Shown: one piece after another, positions 1 through 8,075 of the stretch | Position numbering within the stretch: position 1 is the first letter of the stretch | How the letters are laid out: every line of letters begins with the position of its first letter | Assembly: GCA_964640085.1 (NCBI GenBank) | Contig: CAZXFA010000003.1 | Coordinates: 1-64,000, forward strand | DNA: 64,000 bases | Direction: 5' to 3' | Source: CAZXFA01 sp964640085 | GTDB lineage: Bacteria; Actinomycetota; UBA4738; HRBIN12 | Made by a program: the position numbers and the translations under genes | Notes under the pieces: model-generated | What the model was told of the DNA's origin: nothing | Seen by the model: the letters and a program-made list of their open reading frames with translations, nothing else | The model's database searches: none

Positions 1-360
1 GACCACCGAGACCCCGACGAGCATCGTGATCCGTGTGCCGAAGATCATCCGCGACAGGATGTCCCGACCCAGGCTGTCGGTCCCCAGGACGTTGCTGAGG
101 TCGCCGTCCGCGTACCAGAAGGGCTTGCGGAGCGCGTTCCCCAGGTCCTGTGCCGCCGGATCGTGCGGGGCGAGCAGCGGGGCGAAGATCGCGATGACCA
201 GGAGCCCGCCGACCACCCCCACCCCGAAGAGCCCGACGCGGTCGCCGGCGATCTCCCGCACCGCGCTGCGCAGGGCCCGCAGGATCTCGTACGGACGGCC
301 GCGGATCAGCTCCTCGCGGCGTTCCGCGCTCGCCTCTTCGTCGGTGACGTTCTTCGCCAT
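1..360 (-). CDS. dppC: ABC transporter permease, DppC/OppC type (partial, 3' end off the window)
   Basis: Inner-membrane permease of a peptide/nickel-type ABC importer. It starts at ATG 360 (MAKNVTDEEASAERREEL) and reads 120 residues to the window edge, so the EAA loop and C-terminus are not visible. The cytoplasmic N-terminus is followed by one hydrophobic segment (about residues 45-62, GLFGVGVVGGLLVIAIFAPL) and then the family-typical periplasmic stretch with HDP and a GTDSLGRDILSRMIFG block, a hallmark of DppC-like permeases. It lies 5 bp after dppB on the same strand, so the order dppA-dppB-dppC is an operon. The ATP-binding subunits are expected further left. The substrate cannot be told from sequence. 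Confidence 0.9.
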   Translation of the reverse strand, partial: MAKNVTDEEASAERREELIRGRPYEILRALRSAVREIAGDRVGLFGVGVVGGLLVIAIFAPLLAPHDPAAQDLGNALRKPFWYADGDLSNVLGTDSLGRDILSRMIFGTRITMLVGVSVV

Positions 361-365
361 CTCGG

Positions 366-1286
366 CTACGCCAGCTGGATCCGCGGGTCGATCGCCTTGT
401 ACAGGATGTCCACGAGCACGTTGATCACCACCACCATCGTCGCCACGACGAACACGATCGCCTGGAGCAGGATCAGGTCCTGCCGCTCGATCGATTGGAT
501 AGCGAGGAACCCGATGCCCGGCCACTGGAAGACGGTCTCCACGATCACCGAGTATCCGGCCAACGCCCGGATCGTCTCCCACCCGGTGAGCGTGAGGGCG
601 GGGATCCCTGCGTTCCGGAGCGCGTGGACGGCGACCACCCGCGAGTACGGGAGGCCCTTGGCCTGCGCCATCTTCACGTACTGCTGATTCAGCTCGTCGA
701 TCATCGACGAGCGAACGATCATCGCCAGCCGTCCCACCGCCGGCAGGGCGAGCGTCACCATCGGCAGGATCAGGTTCTTGAACCCCCCGAACCCCAGCGG
801 CGGCAGCAGCTGCAGCTCCACCGCGAACACGATGATGAGCAGCAGACCGAGCCAGAACTGGGGGACGGACAGGCCGGCGATCGACAGGACGACGGTGATC
901 CGATCCGAGAGCTTCCCCGGACGGAGGGCGGCCAGGACCCCGAGGGGAACGGCGAGCACGACCATCAGCGCCATCGCCGGGAAGACCAGCTGGAAGGTCC
1001 TGGGCAGGTGGTCGAAGACGATGTCCATCGCCGGCCGCTGCTGCCAGATCGACTCGCCGAAGTCTCCCCGGGCCACGTCGCCGATGTAGTCGGCGAACTG
1101 GATGGGGATGGGCCGGTCGAAGCCGAGGAGCCGCTCGAACTCCGCGCGCTGCTCCTCCGTCGCCTCCAGCGGCAGGAGGACGTCCACCGGGTCGCCCACC
1201 AGACGGGTGACGACGAACACCACCACCGTCACCCCCAGGATGACGACCAGCCCCTGGGCGATCCTCCTGACCGCGAACCGGCCCAA
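366..1286 (-). CDS. dppB: ABC transporter permease, DppB/OppB type
   Basis: A 306-residue permease with about six membrane segments. The first is at residues 9-29, followed by the usual long periplasmic loop and then five helices from about residue 100. The DppB-family pattern LGFDRPIPIQFADYIG is present, and the C-terminal end RIQLA is normal. The start is a TTG at 1286 preceded by AGAGAGG at six bases, which is a convincing ribosome binding site. It sits between dppA (30 bp upstream) and dppC (5 bp downstream). It should pair with DppC as the membrane channel for a substrate delivered by the lipoprotein DppA, probably a peptide or similar small solute. Confidence 0.92.
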   Translation of the reverse strand: MGRFAVRRIAQGLVVILGVTVVVFVVTRLVGDPVDVLLPLEATEEQRAEFERLLGFDRPIPIQFADYIGDVARGDFGESIWQQRPAMDIVFDHLPRTFQLVFPAMALMVVLAVPLGVLAALRPGKLSDRITVVLSIAGLSVPQFWLGLLLIIVFAVELQLLPPLGFGGFKNLILPMVTLALPAVGRLAMIVRSSMIDELNQQYVKMAQAKGLPYSRVVAVHALRNAGIPALTLTGWETIRALAGYSVIVETVFQWPGIGFLAIQSIERQDLILLQAIVFVVATMVVVINVLVDILYKAIDPRIQLA

Positions 1287-1316
1287 CCCGATCCTCTCTT
1301 CTCGGGAACGGCTGCG

Positions 1317-2867
1317 CTACGCCGAGACCGACATCTCCTTCACCAGGAGCTTGGCGTCCACGCGCGGCTCCCACACGAGGTTCTCGCTCATCCCGTAGAT
1401 GTCCTCGATGTTGAGCAGGAACAGGAAGTACGCATCATCGCACGCCCTGGCGGTCGCCTGATCGTAGAGCTCCTGCCGCGCCGCGGGATCGGTCTCGTTC
1501 CGCGCCGCGTCCAGCCACTCGTTCATCTCCGGGTCGCTGTTCGAGGCCCCCGTGCCGTCCGGATCGTAGTACGCAGACAGGTTCCGGTCGGCGTCTTGGA
1601 GCTCGTTCGAGCTCACGACGAAGACCGAGTCCGGCCGGACCTCGCCGAACAGGCGGTTCAGGTACTCGTCGAACTCGAAGATCCGGACGTTGGTCTGCAC
1701 GCCAACCTCGTCCCAGTACCCGCCGACCGCCTCGATCAGCTCGCGGTCCTTCAGCCAGCGGCCGGACTCCCCGACCAGCTCGATCTCGATGCCCTCGGCT
1801 CCCGCCTCGGCCAGCAGCGACCTGGCCATCTCCGGGTCGTAGGGGTACGGATCGAGGCTGTCGTTGTATCCGGTCCACGACGGGCTCAGGATCTGGCAGT
1901 CGTCCACCACCGCGAAGCCCCCGTACAGGCTCTCCGCCAGCGCGTCCTTGTCCACCGCGTAGTTCAGCGCCTGGCGGACCAGGGGGTCGGCGGTGGGACC
2001 CTCGTCGACGTTCAGGATGATCACCGGGTGCTCGAGACCCTGGACGTGAGCGAACTGCTTCCCCGCCCCCTCCACCGTGGCGGTGTCCTCCGGGAGCAGG
2101 TTCGTGATCAGATCGAACTGTCCGGCCAGCAGGCCCGACACCCTCGTCCCCGACTCGCCCACGAAGTTGTACGTCACGCGCGCGATCGAGGGCGCGCCGT
2201 CCCAGTAGTCCGGGTTCGCTTCGATGGTGATGTGGTCACCCTTCACCCATTCGACGAACGTGAACGGTCCGGTCCCGACCGGTGCGTCGGCGAGATCCGG
2301 TGCTTCGAGCCCGCTGGGCGACGCGATCTTCATCCAGTACATCCGGGTCGGGAGCAGCGGGTCCGGGCCGTCCGTGGTGATGTTGACCGTGAGATCGTCC
2401 ACCGCCTCGGCGCCGGTGATCGTCGCGAAGAACCCCGCCTGCTCTGACTCCTCCCCCAGGTCCACGAGTCGCTGCACGCTCGCGACCACGGCATCCGCGT
2501 TCAGCGGATCGCCGTTGGTGAACGAGATGCCCTCGCGCAGTGTGAACTGCCAGGTGGTCTCGTCGACTTGCGTGGGCTCTGACGCGGCCAGACCGGGGAC
2601 GAGCTCGCCGTCCGGCGTCCGCGACATCAGCGTCTCGTAGACGTTGTCGTTGACCGCCCGCTCCGCGCCGTCGTCGCGGATGTGCGGGTCGAGTGTCGTG
2701 GGTTCGACACCGATCGCGATCGTGATCTCGGCGCTCTCGACGACGGTGCCCCCGTCACCGTCCCCGCCGCCGTTCCCTCCGCCACCGCCTTCGTCGTCGC
2801 CGCCACACGCGGCCGCGATCAGCGCGACCGCCGCGAGGGCACCAAGCAAACGGCTCAGTCTGCCCAC
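1317..2867 (-). CDS. dppA: ABC transporter substrate-binding lipoprotein, SBP family 5 (DppA-like)
   Basis: A 516-residue solute-binding protein of the peptide/nickel family. The GTG start at 2867 follows GGAGG. The signal peptide ends in a lipobox (IAAAC, Cys21), followed by a Gly/Asp linker typical of actinobacterial lipoproteins, so the mature protein is lipid-anchored outside the membrane. The body has SBP-5 features: DPHIRDDGAERAVNDNVYETL near residue 60, a FTLREGISFTNGDPLNADAV region, and NYAVDKDAL around residue 305. It heads the dppABC operon, and its leader carries a TTGACT box and an inverted repeat (2900-2914). The substrate is unknown; peptides are the default guess. Confidence 0.92.
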   Translation of the reverse strand: MGRLSRLLGALAAVALIAAACGGDDEGGGGGNGGGDGDGGTVVESAEITIAIGVEPTTLDPHIRDDGAERAVNDNVYETLMSRTPDGELVPGLAASEPTQVDETTWQFTLREGISFTNGDPLNADAVVASVQRLVDLGEESEQAGFFATITGAEAVDDLTVNITTDGPDPLLPTRMYWMKIASPSGLEAPDLADAPVGTGPFTFVEWVKGDHITIEANPDYWDGAPSIARVTYNFVGESGTRVSGLLAGQFDLITNLLPEDTATVEGAGKQFAHVQGLEHPVIILNVDEGPTADPLVRQALNYAVDKDALAESLYGGFAVVDDCQILSPSWTGYNDSLDPYPYDPEMARSLLAEAGAEGIEIELVGESGRWLKDRELIEAVGGYWDEVGVQTNVRIFEFDEYLNRLFGEVRPDSVFVVSSNELQDADRNLSAYYDPDGTGASNSDPEMNEWLDAARNETDPAARQELYDQATARACDDAYFLFLLNIEDIYGMSENLVWEPRVDAKLLVKEMSVSA

Positions 2868-2899
2868 AGCGTCCCCCTCCTTCTGCCGACTCGGGCTTC

Positions 2900-2914
2900 C
2901 TGCCGACTCGGCAG
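2900..2914 (-). promoter_or_regulatory. 15-bp inverted repeat plus a partial direct copy in the dppA leader (operator candidate)
   Basis: CTGCCGA-N-TCGGCAG forms a perfect 7-bp inverted repeat around one central base. A second, incomplete copy (12 of 15 bases) lies at 2883-2894 in the same orientation, 17 bp away. Both are between the presumed promoter and the dppA start, where a repressor could block transcription. No regulator gene is adjacent, so the binding protein is unknown. Confidence 0.4.
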
Positions 2915-2916
2915 GT

Positions 2917-2946
2917 ATCTTGACGTTCAGACGTCTTGGAAGTCAA
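2917..2946 (-). promoter_or_regulatory. Putative dppABC promoter
   Basis: On the minus strand TTGACT (2941-2946) is followed after 18 bp by CAAGAT (2917-2922), about 50 bp before the dppA start. The last part lies within an 11-mer, ACGTCAAGATA (2916-2926), that recurs upstream of ubiD (13483-13493) at nearly the same distance from the start codon. The -10 match is weak, so the start point is uncertain. The rest of the 2868-3040 gap shows only the operator-like repeats described separately. Confidence 0.4.
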
Positions 2947-3040
2947 GCCAGTGTCGGGGGAGCCCGGCGCCCGGCCGCGGTACCCTCGCCCGGATGGCGG
3001 GCCCGGCCGGAAACCGGGAGACGCGTCGCTGAGGAGCAGG

Positions 3041-3601
3041 ATGGCTCGGGTGCCACGGTTGGTGATCGGCCTGACCGGCGAGACGGGCGTGCTCTACGGC
3101 GTCCGCCTCCTCGAGATGCTGGCTCCGACCTCGATCGAGACGCACGCGATCATGTGCTCCTGCGCCCGCCGGGGCATCTCGAGCACGGGCCGCGACCCCC
3201 GCCATGTGGCGGCCCTGGCCGATCGGACCTACGGCGAGTGGAACCAGGCCGCCCGGCTCTCCAGCGGCTCCTTCTTGACGATGGGCATGCTCGTGGCCCC
3301 GTGCAGCCCCCGGTCCCTCGGCTCGATCGCGCTCGGCTACGCCAACACGCTGATCCATCGGGCGGCTGACGTCACGATGAAGGAGGGGCGACCGCTCTCC
3401 CTCCTCCTGCCCGTCGAGCGGCTCCTCGATGCCGATCGCCGGCATATCGCTCGCCTGGAGCAGGTCCCGGGCGTCCGGGTGGGGGTCGCGCGTCCGCAGC
3501 CCTCGTCCGCTCAGGCCGATACCGTGCTCCGTGGGATGCTCACCCTCCTGGGGATCGAACCGGACGGGGCCCCCTCGACCGCTTCCGCTCAGACACCCTA
3601 G
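3041..3601 (+). CDS. UbiX-like flavoprotein, divergent paralog
   Basis: A 186-residue Rossmann-like flavoprotein of the UbiX/flavin prenyltransferase family. It has the N-terminal loop as TGETGVLYGVRLL (TGATGA in true UbiX), the flavin loop VAPCSPRSLGSIA, and HRAADVTMKEGRP. However, the downstream catalytic block, R-E-S/T-P-L-S in UbiX, reads LPVERLLDADRRH, so the Arg and the PLS segment are gone. A full UbiX lies at 7043-7669. This copy may bind FMN without prenylating it, or act on something else. ATG 3041 was chosen because homology begins there and AGGAGCAGG precedes it. Its stop overlaps that of the convergent MFS gene in a shared CTAG. Confidence 0.75.
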   Translation: MARVPRLVIGLTGETGVLYGVRLLEMLAPTSIETHAIMCSCARRGISSTGRDPRHVAALADRTYGEWNQAARLSSGSFLTMGMLVAPCSPRSLGSIALGYANTLIHRAADVTMKEGRPLSLLLPVERLLDADRRHIARLEQVPGVRVGVARPQPSSAQADTVLRGMLTLLGIEPDGAPSTASAQTP

Positions 3602-4791
3602 TCCGCAACGGGTTCCGAGGGTCGCCGGGCGCGACGGCGGAGGGTGACCAGCGCCACCGGGACCACCGCCGCGACGACGAGCGTGGGCCGAAGGCCGAAC
3701 CAAGTCGTGCACAGACCGATCACCGCGCTGGTGGCCGCGCCGATCGCGATCTGCAGCGACCGGAAGAGCCCGAGCATCGTTCCCCGGTGCCCGAACGCCT
3801 CGAGCCCGAGCACGTTCGTCACCGGACCCAGGCCGCTCACGCCGGCCGCGAACAGGATCGCGGGGACCACGCCGACCCACACGCCGGGCGCGAGGGTCCA
3901 TCCGGCCCCGAGCAACGCCAGGACCCCTCCGATCGCCGCCGCGGTCGGCAGGGTTCCCCTCCGGTCCGAGCGATGGCCGGCCACCAGCTTGGCGGGCACG
4001 GAGGCGATCCGAGCCGCTGCCAGCATGACGGCCGCCGAGGATGGAGCGACCCCCCAGGCCGTCACGGCGAAGGTGGGGAGGAACGAGTTCGTCCCGTACT
4101 GTGAGGCGGCGGCCATCCCGCCCACCGCGAGCGGGACCCCTAGCGCCCGATGCCAGCCCTCGGTCGACTCGTGCCGGCGGGCCGGGCGTCCCGGCATCCG
4201 CACGAGCAGGATGGCGACGGCCGCGGCCCCGGAGATCACCGCGGAGCCGACGAACGCCACGGGCCATCCGTGGACCGCACCAAGCGCGGCCAGCAGCGCC
4301 GCCGTGGCCAGGCCCCCGGAGAAGGCGACCCCGTAGAACCCCATCGCCAGGCCACGCCGCCGGTCTCCCGCGAGGGCGCCGGCGGCCCACAGGCCGGACG
4401 CGAAGTACAGGCCCGAGCCCAGGCCGAGCAGCCCCTGTGCGAACAGGAACGGCCCCGCGGTGTCGGCGCTCGCCGCGATACCGCCCCCGACCGAGGCGAG
4501 CGAGAGCCCGAGGCCCGCGCCCAGCTTGGGACCGCCGCGCGTCAGCAGGGCCCCGCCGACGACGTTCCCGATGGCGATCGCCGTCGCGATCAGAGCGAAC
4601 GCGAACCCTGCGCTCTCGAGGCGGAGATCGAGCTCGGGCGCCGCGACCGGGAAGATCGGAGCCAGGAGCGAGTCGGCGCAGGTCGCGGCGAGGTATCCCG
4701 AGTTAACGACGACGAACGGCAATCGCTTCCCACCGTCGATCGCGCTCCACCCAGGCCGGTCCGTATCCCCCCTCCTCCGACATGCGTCCAT
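3598..4791 (-). CDS. MFS transporter
   Basis: A 397-residue major facilitator superfamily protein with about twelve hydrophobic segments from residue 25 onward. It has a basic cytoplasmic loop between the halves (about residues 200-215, RMPGRPARRHESTEG) and a motif-A-like GHRSDRRG loop in the second half. The substrate cannot be inferred; nearness to UbiX/UbiD-type genes makes a small carboxylate or aromatic acid plausible, but this is a guess. It is convergent with the upstream-coded UbiX-like gene, the two stop codons sharing four bases. The start at 4791 gives an N-terminal tail of 24 residues before the first helix; an internal start near residue 26 is possible. Confidence 0.8.
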   Translation of the reverse strand: MDACRRRGDTDRPGWSAIDGGKRLPFVVVNSGYLAATCADSLLAPIFPVAAPELDLRLESAGFAFALIATAIAIGNVVGGALLTRGGPKLGAGLGLSLASVGGGIAASADTAGPFLFAQGLLGLGSGLYFASGLWAAGALAGDRRRGLAMGFYGVAFSGGLATAALLAALGAVHGWPVAFVGSAVISGAAAVAILLVRMPGRPARRHESTEGWHRALGVPLAVGGMAAASQYGTNSFLPTFAVTAWGVAPSSAAVMLAAARIASVPAKLVAGHRSDRRGTLPTAAAIGGVLALLGAGWTLAPGVWVGVVPAILFAAGVSGLGPVTNVLGLEAFGHRGTMLGLFRSLQIAIGAATSAVIGLCTTWFGLRPTLVVAAVVPVALVTLRRRARRPSEPVAD

Positions 4792-4865
4792 CGGCGGGCG
4801 CGCCGCCCGCCCGCTCGGGGAGTATCTTATCGTCGAGACACCGCTGCTCGACCGGGAGGGATGGG

Positions 4866-5339
4866 ATGACCAAGCGGCTGAGTGACCGGCTCCCCCCAGA
4901 GGTGCTCTCGGCGTTCGATGGCCGGGACCTCGAAGGCAAGATCGGCCCGGCGTACGTGCTCATGACGGTCGATCCCGACGGGGCACCGCGCCCGTGCATG
5001 CTCTCGGCGGGCGAGATCCTGGCGGTCGACGAGCGGCATCTCCGGTTCGCGTTGTGGCCCAAGACGAACACGTCGCGGAACCTCGCGGCCGGCTCCTCGA
5101 CCCTGCTCTGCTTCGTGGCGCCCGGAACGGTCCTCTACGTCCGCGGGCGACCGCGCGCGCTGGGACCCTCGGAGACCACCCACCTCGAACGCTTCGAGCT
5201 CCGGGTCGACGAGGTCGAGTCCGACGAGCACGCCGGTATGCCGGTCACCGGGACGATCGGGTTCTCGATCGGCGCGGCGGACCAGGCGACGGTCGTGGCC
5301 GCCTGGCGGAAGCAGCTCGTCGACCTGGGGGAAGCCTGA
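4866..5339 (+). CDS. PNPOx-fold (pyridoxamine 5'-phosphate oxidase-like) protein
   Basis: A 158-residue split-barrel flavin- or F420-binding-type protein. Recognisable features are the strand PAYVLMTVDPDGAPRPCML, the segment HLRFALWPKTNTSRNLAAG (matching the N-x-x-R/K-N phosphate-binding region) and STLLCFVAPGTVLYVRGR. Only the fold-family assignment is safe; the cofactor (FMN, F420 or heme) and substrate are not. ATG 4866 is preceded by GGGAGGGATGGG; longer upstream readings lose homology. It stands alone on the plus strand. Confidence 0.7.
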   Translation: MTKRLSDRLPPEVLSAFDGRDLEGKIGPAYVLMTVDPDGAPRPCMLSAGEILAVDERHLRFALWPKTNTSRNLAAGSSTLLCFVAPGTVLYVRGRPRALGPSETTHLERFELRVDEVESDEHAGMPVTGTIGFSIGAADQATVVAAWRKQLVDLGEA

Positions 5340-5387
5340 GCGGTCCGACCCGGGGCTCGCCCGGAGGGGCGATCGATGCCGGACGGG

Positions 5388-5582
5388 TCAGGCGGCCGCG
5401 TGCCGTCGAGGACCCGACCGGCGCCGATCCGCACGCAGCTGCCGCCACCGACGGATCGCTTCGGTGCGCGCGGCCTCGAGGCGGCGGTGCTCCTCCTCCT
5501 CGGCCCATCGCGGGAGGCGACCCGTGGAGTGTCGGAGGGCCCGCATCGCCACCTGGCCTTCGAACGTCGACAGCTCGTCCAT
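5388..5582 (-). CDS. Small hypothetical protein
   Basis: I do not recognise this 64-residue frame (MDELSTFEGQVAMRAL...). It is very charged, with an Arg-rich, probably helical C-terminal half (RRLEAARTEAIRRWRQLRAD), which could suit a nucleic-acid- or protein-binding peptide. An AGAGGC lies eight bases before ATG 5582; a longer start at 5606 is possible. It follows the phosphotransferase gene by about 100 bp on the same strand. In DNA of this GC content a 64-codon open frame can arise by chance, so it is only tentative. Confidence 0.35.
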   Translation of the reverse strand: MDELSTFEGQVAMRALRHSTGRLPRWAEEEEHRRLEAARTEAIRRWRQLRADRRRSGPRRHAAA

Positions 5583-5680
5583 CGCGGAAGCCTCTGACCC
5601 CAGCATCGGTGCCGGGGCCGGGCGCACCGGGTGCCGGGGGACCCGGCATCGAGGGGACGGTTCGCCACGTGTGGCACGGT

Positions 5681-7030
5681 TCAGAGCGTCCCGAGCGCCC
5701 GTCGCGCGCGATCCGCCCACCACGCCAACCCTTCGCGCGCGCGTCGACGATCCGCCGGATCGGGCGACTGGACCGCTTCGAACCCGAACCACGCGCCGGC
5801 CTGGACGAGGACGGCGAGCAGGCACACGTCGACCGCGCGCCGACCGGGGCGCTCGGGCGGCCCTCCGGCCGGCCCGAGCGCGGCGATCGCCTCCGCCAAC
5901 AGCCCTCCGAGCGAACCACCGCCCCGCCACGCCCCGTTGAAGACCCACCAGGCGGCCTCGAGCGCCGAGGGGCCGGTCAAGGCGAGCCCCCAGTCGAGCA
6001 CCACCGGGCGACCCGCCCCCGACCCCACGTTGGCCGGACGCAGGTCCCCGTGGAGCAGCGTTCCGGACATGTTCACCAGGGCACGCACGAGCGGATCCGG
6101 GCGCTCGAGCAGAGCCATCACGCCCTCGGCGACGTCCGGCGGGGCGACGCGCCCGAACAGCTCCCACCCCCGCCCGATCACCTTCGGGGCGAGATCCGCC
6201 CCCTCGAGCTCGCGACGCGCCGTGGCCGGCGAGAAGACCGCGAGTCGCTCCGCGATGGTCCCGGCCGCGGGGACGGGTCGGTCGCGGAACCGCGCGTGGA
6301 CCTCCCCAATGGCCTCGAGGAGGGCCCGCCGGGCCGCGTGCGTCCTCGGCGGCCGGGACAGCGCCTCCGAGCGGTCCTCGCTCAGCAGGAGCCATCCCCC
6401 GGACTCCGGGACGGCCGCGATCACGGCGTGGTCGACCACCTCGGCCACCCGATCCAGGTCGCCCGCGTCCAGGAGCCCGGCCTCCCGGCCGCGATCGTCG
6501 CTGGCCCGCATCAGCCAGCTGTCCGCTCCCCGTAGGTGCTTCGCGAAGAGCACCCGACCGCTCGCCAGCCGCCAGCGCTCGACCGCGCACCCGGAGATGC
6601 CGGGCTCGAGCGCCCGTCGCGACCGGATCCGGCCCAGACCGGCCCCCCCGGAGGCCCCGGCGAGCGCTCCGGCCGGCAGCGGAGGCAGGACCGAGGACGG
6701 CGGACGCTCCGGGTAGACGACGTGGTGCACGACCCGGCCCCGGCGGAGGTGCAGGAGGTGCCGGCGCCGCTCGACCGCACGCTCGCCTTCCGCGGAGAGC
6801 CGGAGGATGGAGCCGCCGCGCGACCGCCGCTCCGCCAGAACCCGGACCTGGGCGGGCGCCCTCATCGATCGGCCGAGGGCCTCCAGGGCGGCGTCGCGCC
6901 CCTCCGCCTGGAGCGATCCGCCCGGCAGATGGGCCTCGAGCGTCGCTCCCGGCGCGTACCGGTCGCGGAGCCGGAACGGCTGCCCGGACCCCAGCGCACG
7001 CGCCAGATCCCGCCCGAGCGTCTCGGTCAC
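5681..7030 (-). CDS. NTF2-like domain fused to an APH-type phosphotransferase
   Basis: A 449-residue protein in two parts. Residues 1-105 look like an NTF2/SnoaL-like cone-shaped domain (LRDRYAPGATLEAHLPGG ... HHVVYPERP). Residues about 130-449 are an aminoglycoside/choline-kinase-like fold with the catalytic loop LLHGDLRPANV (Asp and Asn present) and the metal-binding VVLDWG. The family phosphorylates small alcohols, antibiotics, sugars or trigonelline-like compounds; the substrate here is unknown. The gene lies 12 bp downstream of ubiX in the same direction, so it may be cotranscribed with the catabolic genes. Resistance is not implied. Confidence 0.75.
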   Translation of the reverse strand: MTETLGRDLARALGSGQPFRLRDRYAPGATLEAHLPGGSLQAEGRDAALEALGRSMRAPAQVRVLAERRSRGGSILRLSAEGERAVERRRHLLHLRRGRVVHHVVYPERPPSSVLPPLPAGALAGASGGAGLGRIRSRRALEPGISGCAVERWRLASGRVLFAKHLRGADSWLMRASDDRGREAGLLDAGDLDRVAEVVDHAVIAAVPESGGWLLLSEDRSEALSRPPRTHAARRALLEAIGEVHARFRDRPVPAAGTIAERLAVFSPATARRELEGADLAPKVIGRGWELFGRVAPPDVAEGVMALLERPDPLVRALVNMSGTLLHGDLRPANVGSGAGRPVVLDWGLALTGPSALEAAWWVFNGAWRGGGSLGGLLAEAIAALGPAGGPPERPGRRAVDVCLLAVLVQAGAWFGFEAVQSPDPADRRRAREGLAWWADRARRALGTL

Positions 7031-7042
7031 GGATGCCCGGCC

Positions 7043-7669
7043 CTATCCCCTGGCCCGATCCTCCACGCGGGGGACCCACGGGCCGCGACGCCGCTCCCCC
7101 CAGCGCCGGACCAGCGCGTGGTCGACGTCGAAGTGGTCGAGCATCCGGCCGACCGTGTGCTCCACCATGTCGTCCAGGGTCTTCGGCTTGGCGTAGAAGG
7201 CCGGCACCGGCGGCATCACCAACGCCCCGGCCCGCGCCACTCGGAGCATGTTCTCCAGATGGATCACTGAGAGGGGAGACTCGCGCACCAGAAGCAGCAG
7301 CCGACGTCGGTCCTCCAGGGCGATCTCGGCCGCACGGTGGATCAGGTTCCCGGTGATGCCGTTCGCGATCGCAGCGAGCGACTTCATGCTGCACGGGGCT
7401 ACGGCCATGCCCCGGGCCACGAATCCCTCGCGACCCGGCGGCGAGTCCAGCTCGTCCTCGGCGTACACGTGATCGGCGAGGTCGCGCACCGCCGCCGGCT
7501 TCCACGTGGTCTCCGCGACGATCGTCTTCTCGGCCCACTCACTGATCACGACGTGCGTCTCGACGCGGGCGGCCGCCAAGGCCTCCAGCAGCCGGATCCC
7601 GTAGATCGCCCCCGTGGCGCCGGTCATGGCGATCACGATCGGCGGGCCGAGGGGCTGCGCCCTGGTCAC
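7043..7669 (-). CDS. ubiX: Flavin prenyltransferase UbiX
   Basis: A 208-residue enzyme that joins a dimethylallyl group to FMN, making the prenyl-FMN cofactor of UbiD decarboxylases. All family signatures are present: MTGATGAIYGIRLLEAL at the flavin loop, VAPCSMKSLAAIANG, the HRAAEIALEDRR helix and the catalytic VRESPLSVIHLENM block (Arg, Glu, Pro-Leu-Ser). The GTG start at 7669 is taken. The UbiD partner is at 11959-13431, separated by the VOC protein and a molybdenum hydroxylase, all on the same strand, so the block 13431-7043 is probably one catabolic unit. A second, degenerate UbiX-like copy lies at 3041-3601. Confidence 0.92.
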   Translation of the reverse strand: MTRAQPLGPPIVIAMTGATGAIYGIRLLEALAAARVETHVVISEWAEKTIVAETTWKPAAVRDLADHVYAEDELDSPPGREGFVARGMAVAPCSMKSLAAIANGITGNLIHRAAEIALEDRRRLLLLVRESPLSVIHLENMLRVARAGALVMPPVPAFYAKPKTLDDMVEHTVGRMLDHFDVDHALVRRWGERRRGPWVPRVEDRARG

Positions 7670-7688
7670 GTCACGCTCCCGAACGGTC

Positions 7689-8060
7689 TCAGACGCCCCC
7701 GCCGTAGGGTCCGCTGGTGATCCCGTAGATGTTGCCGTCGGGACCGCGGAAGTGCGCCCAGGCGAAGTCCCCCCACGTGTGGTTCGCGTGGAGGAACTCC
7801 AGGCCGCGGCCCTCGAGTTCGGCCCTCGCCGCGTCCAGGTCTTCCACCAGGAACTCCACGACCGGACCCCGATCGAACTCGGAGAAGTGCTCGTGGCCGG
7901 GGCCGAACACCTCTACCCAGTCCCCGGTGGGGGCCTTCAGCACCGTGAGGGCGTCCGAGGTGTGGAAGGGCTCCAGCCCCAGGACGTCCCGGAAGAAGCC
8001 CACCGTCTCCTCGTAGCGGTCCGTCGCCGTACCGACCCACACCAGCCCCTTGACGTCCAT
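7689..8060 (-). CDS. VOC (glyoxalase/dioxygenase-fold) family protein
   Basis: A 123-residue vicinal-oxygen-chelate domain protein with two beta-alpha-beta-beta-beta repeats: GLVWVGTATDRYEETVGFF at the start and VVEFLVEDLDAARAELEGRG in the middle, ending FRGPDGNIYGI. Members are glyoxalases, extradiol dioxygenases, epimerases or plain binding proteins. The position between the hydroxylase and UbiX suggests a role with an aromatic or ring-cleavage intermediate, but this is inference. ATG 8060 is preceded by GGAGG at five bases. Confidence 0.8.
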   Translation of the reverse strand: MDVKGLVWVGTATDRYEETVGFFRDVLGLEPFHTSDALTVLKAPTGDWVEVFGPGHEHFSEFDRGPVVEFLVEDLDAARAELEGRGLEFLHANHTWGDFAWAHFRGPDGNIYGITSGPYGGGV

Positions 8061-8075
8061 CACACCCTCCTCGTG

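Noticed and set aside
5388..7538. 716-codon minus-strand frame overlapping ubiX and the kinase fusion
   Set aside because: It is an alternative frame of the real genes, rich in Arg, Gly and Pro with no homology. Only its last 64 codons, outside the other genes, were kept as a tentative small gene.
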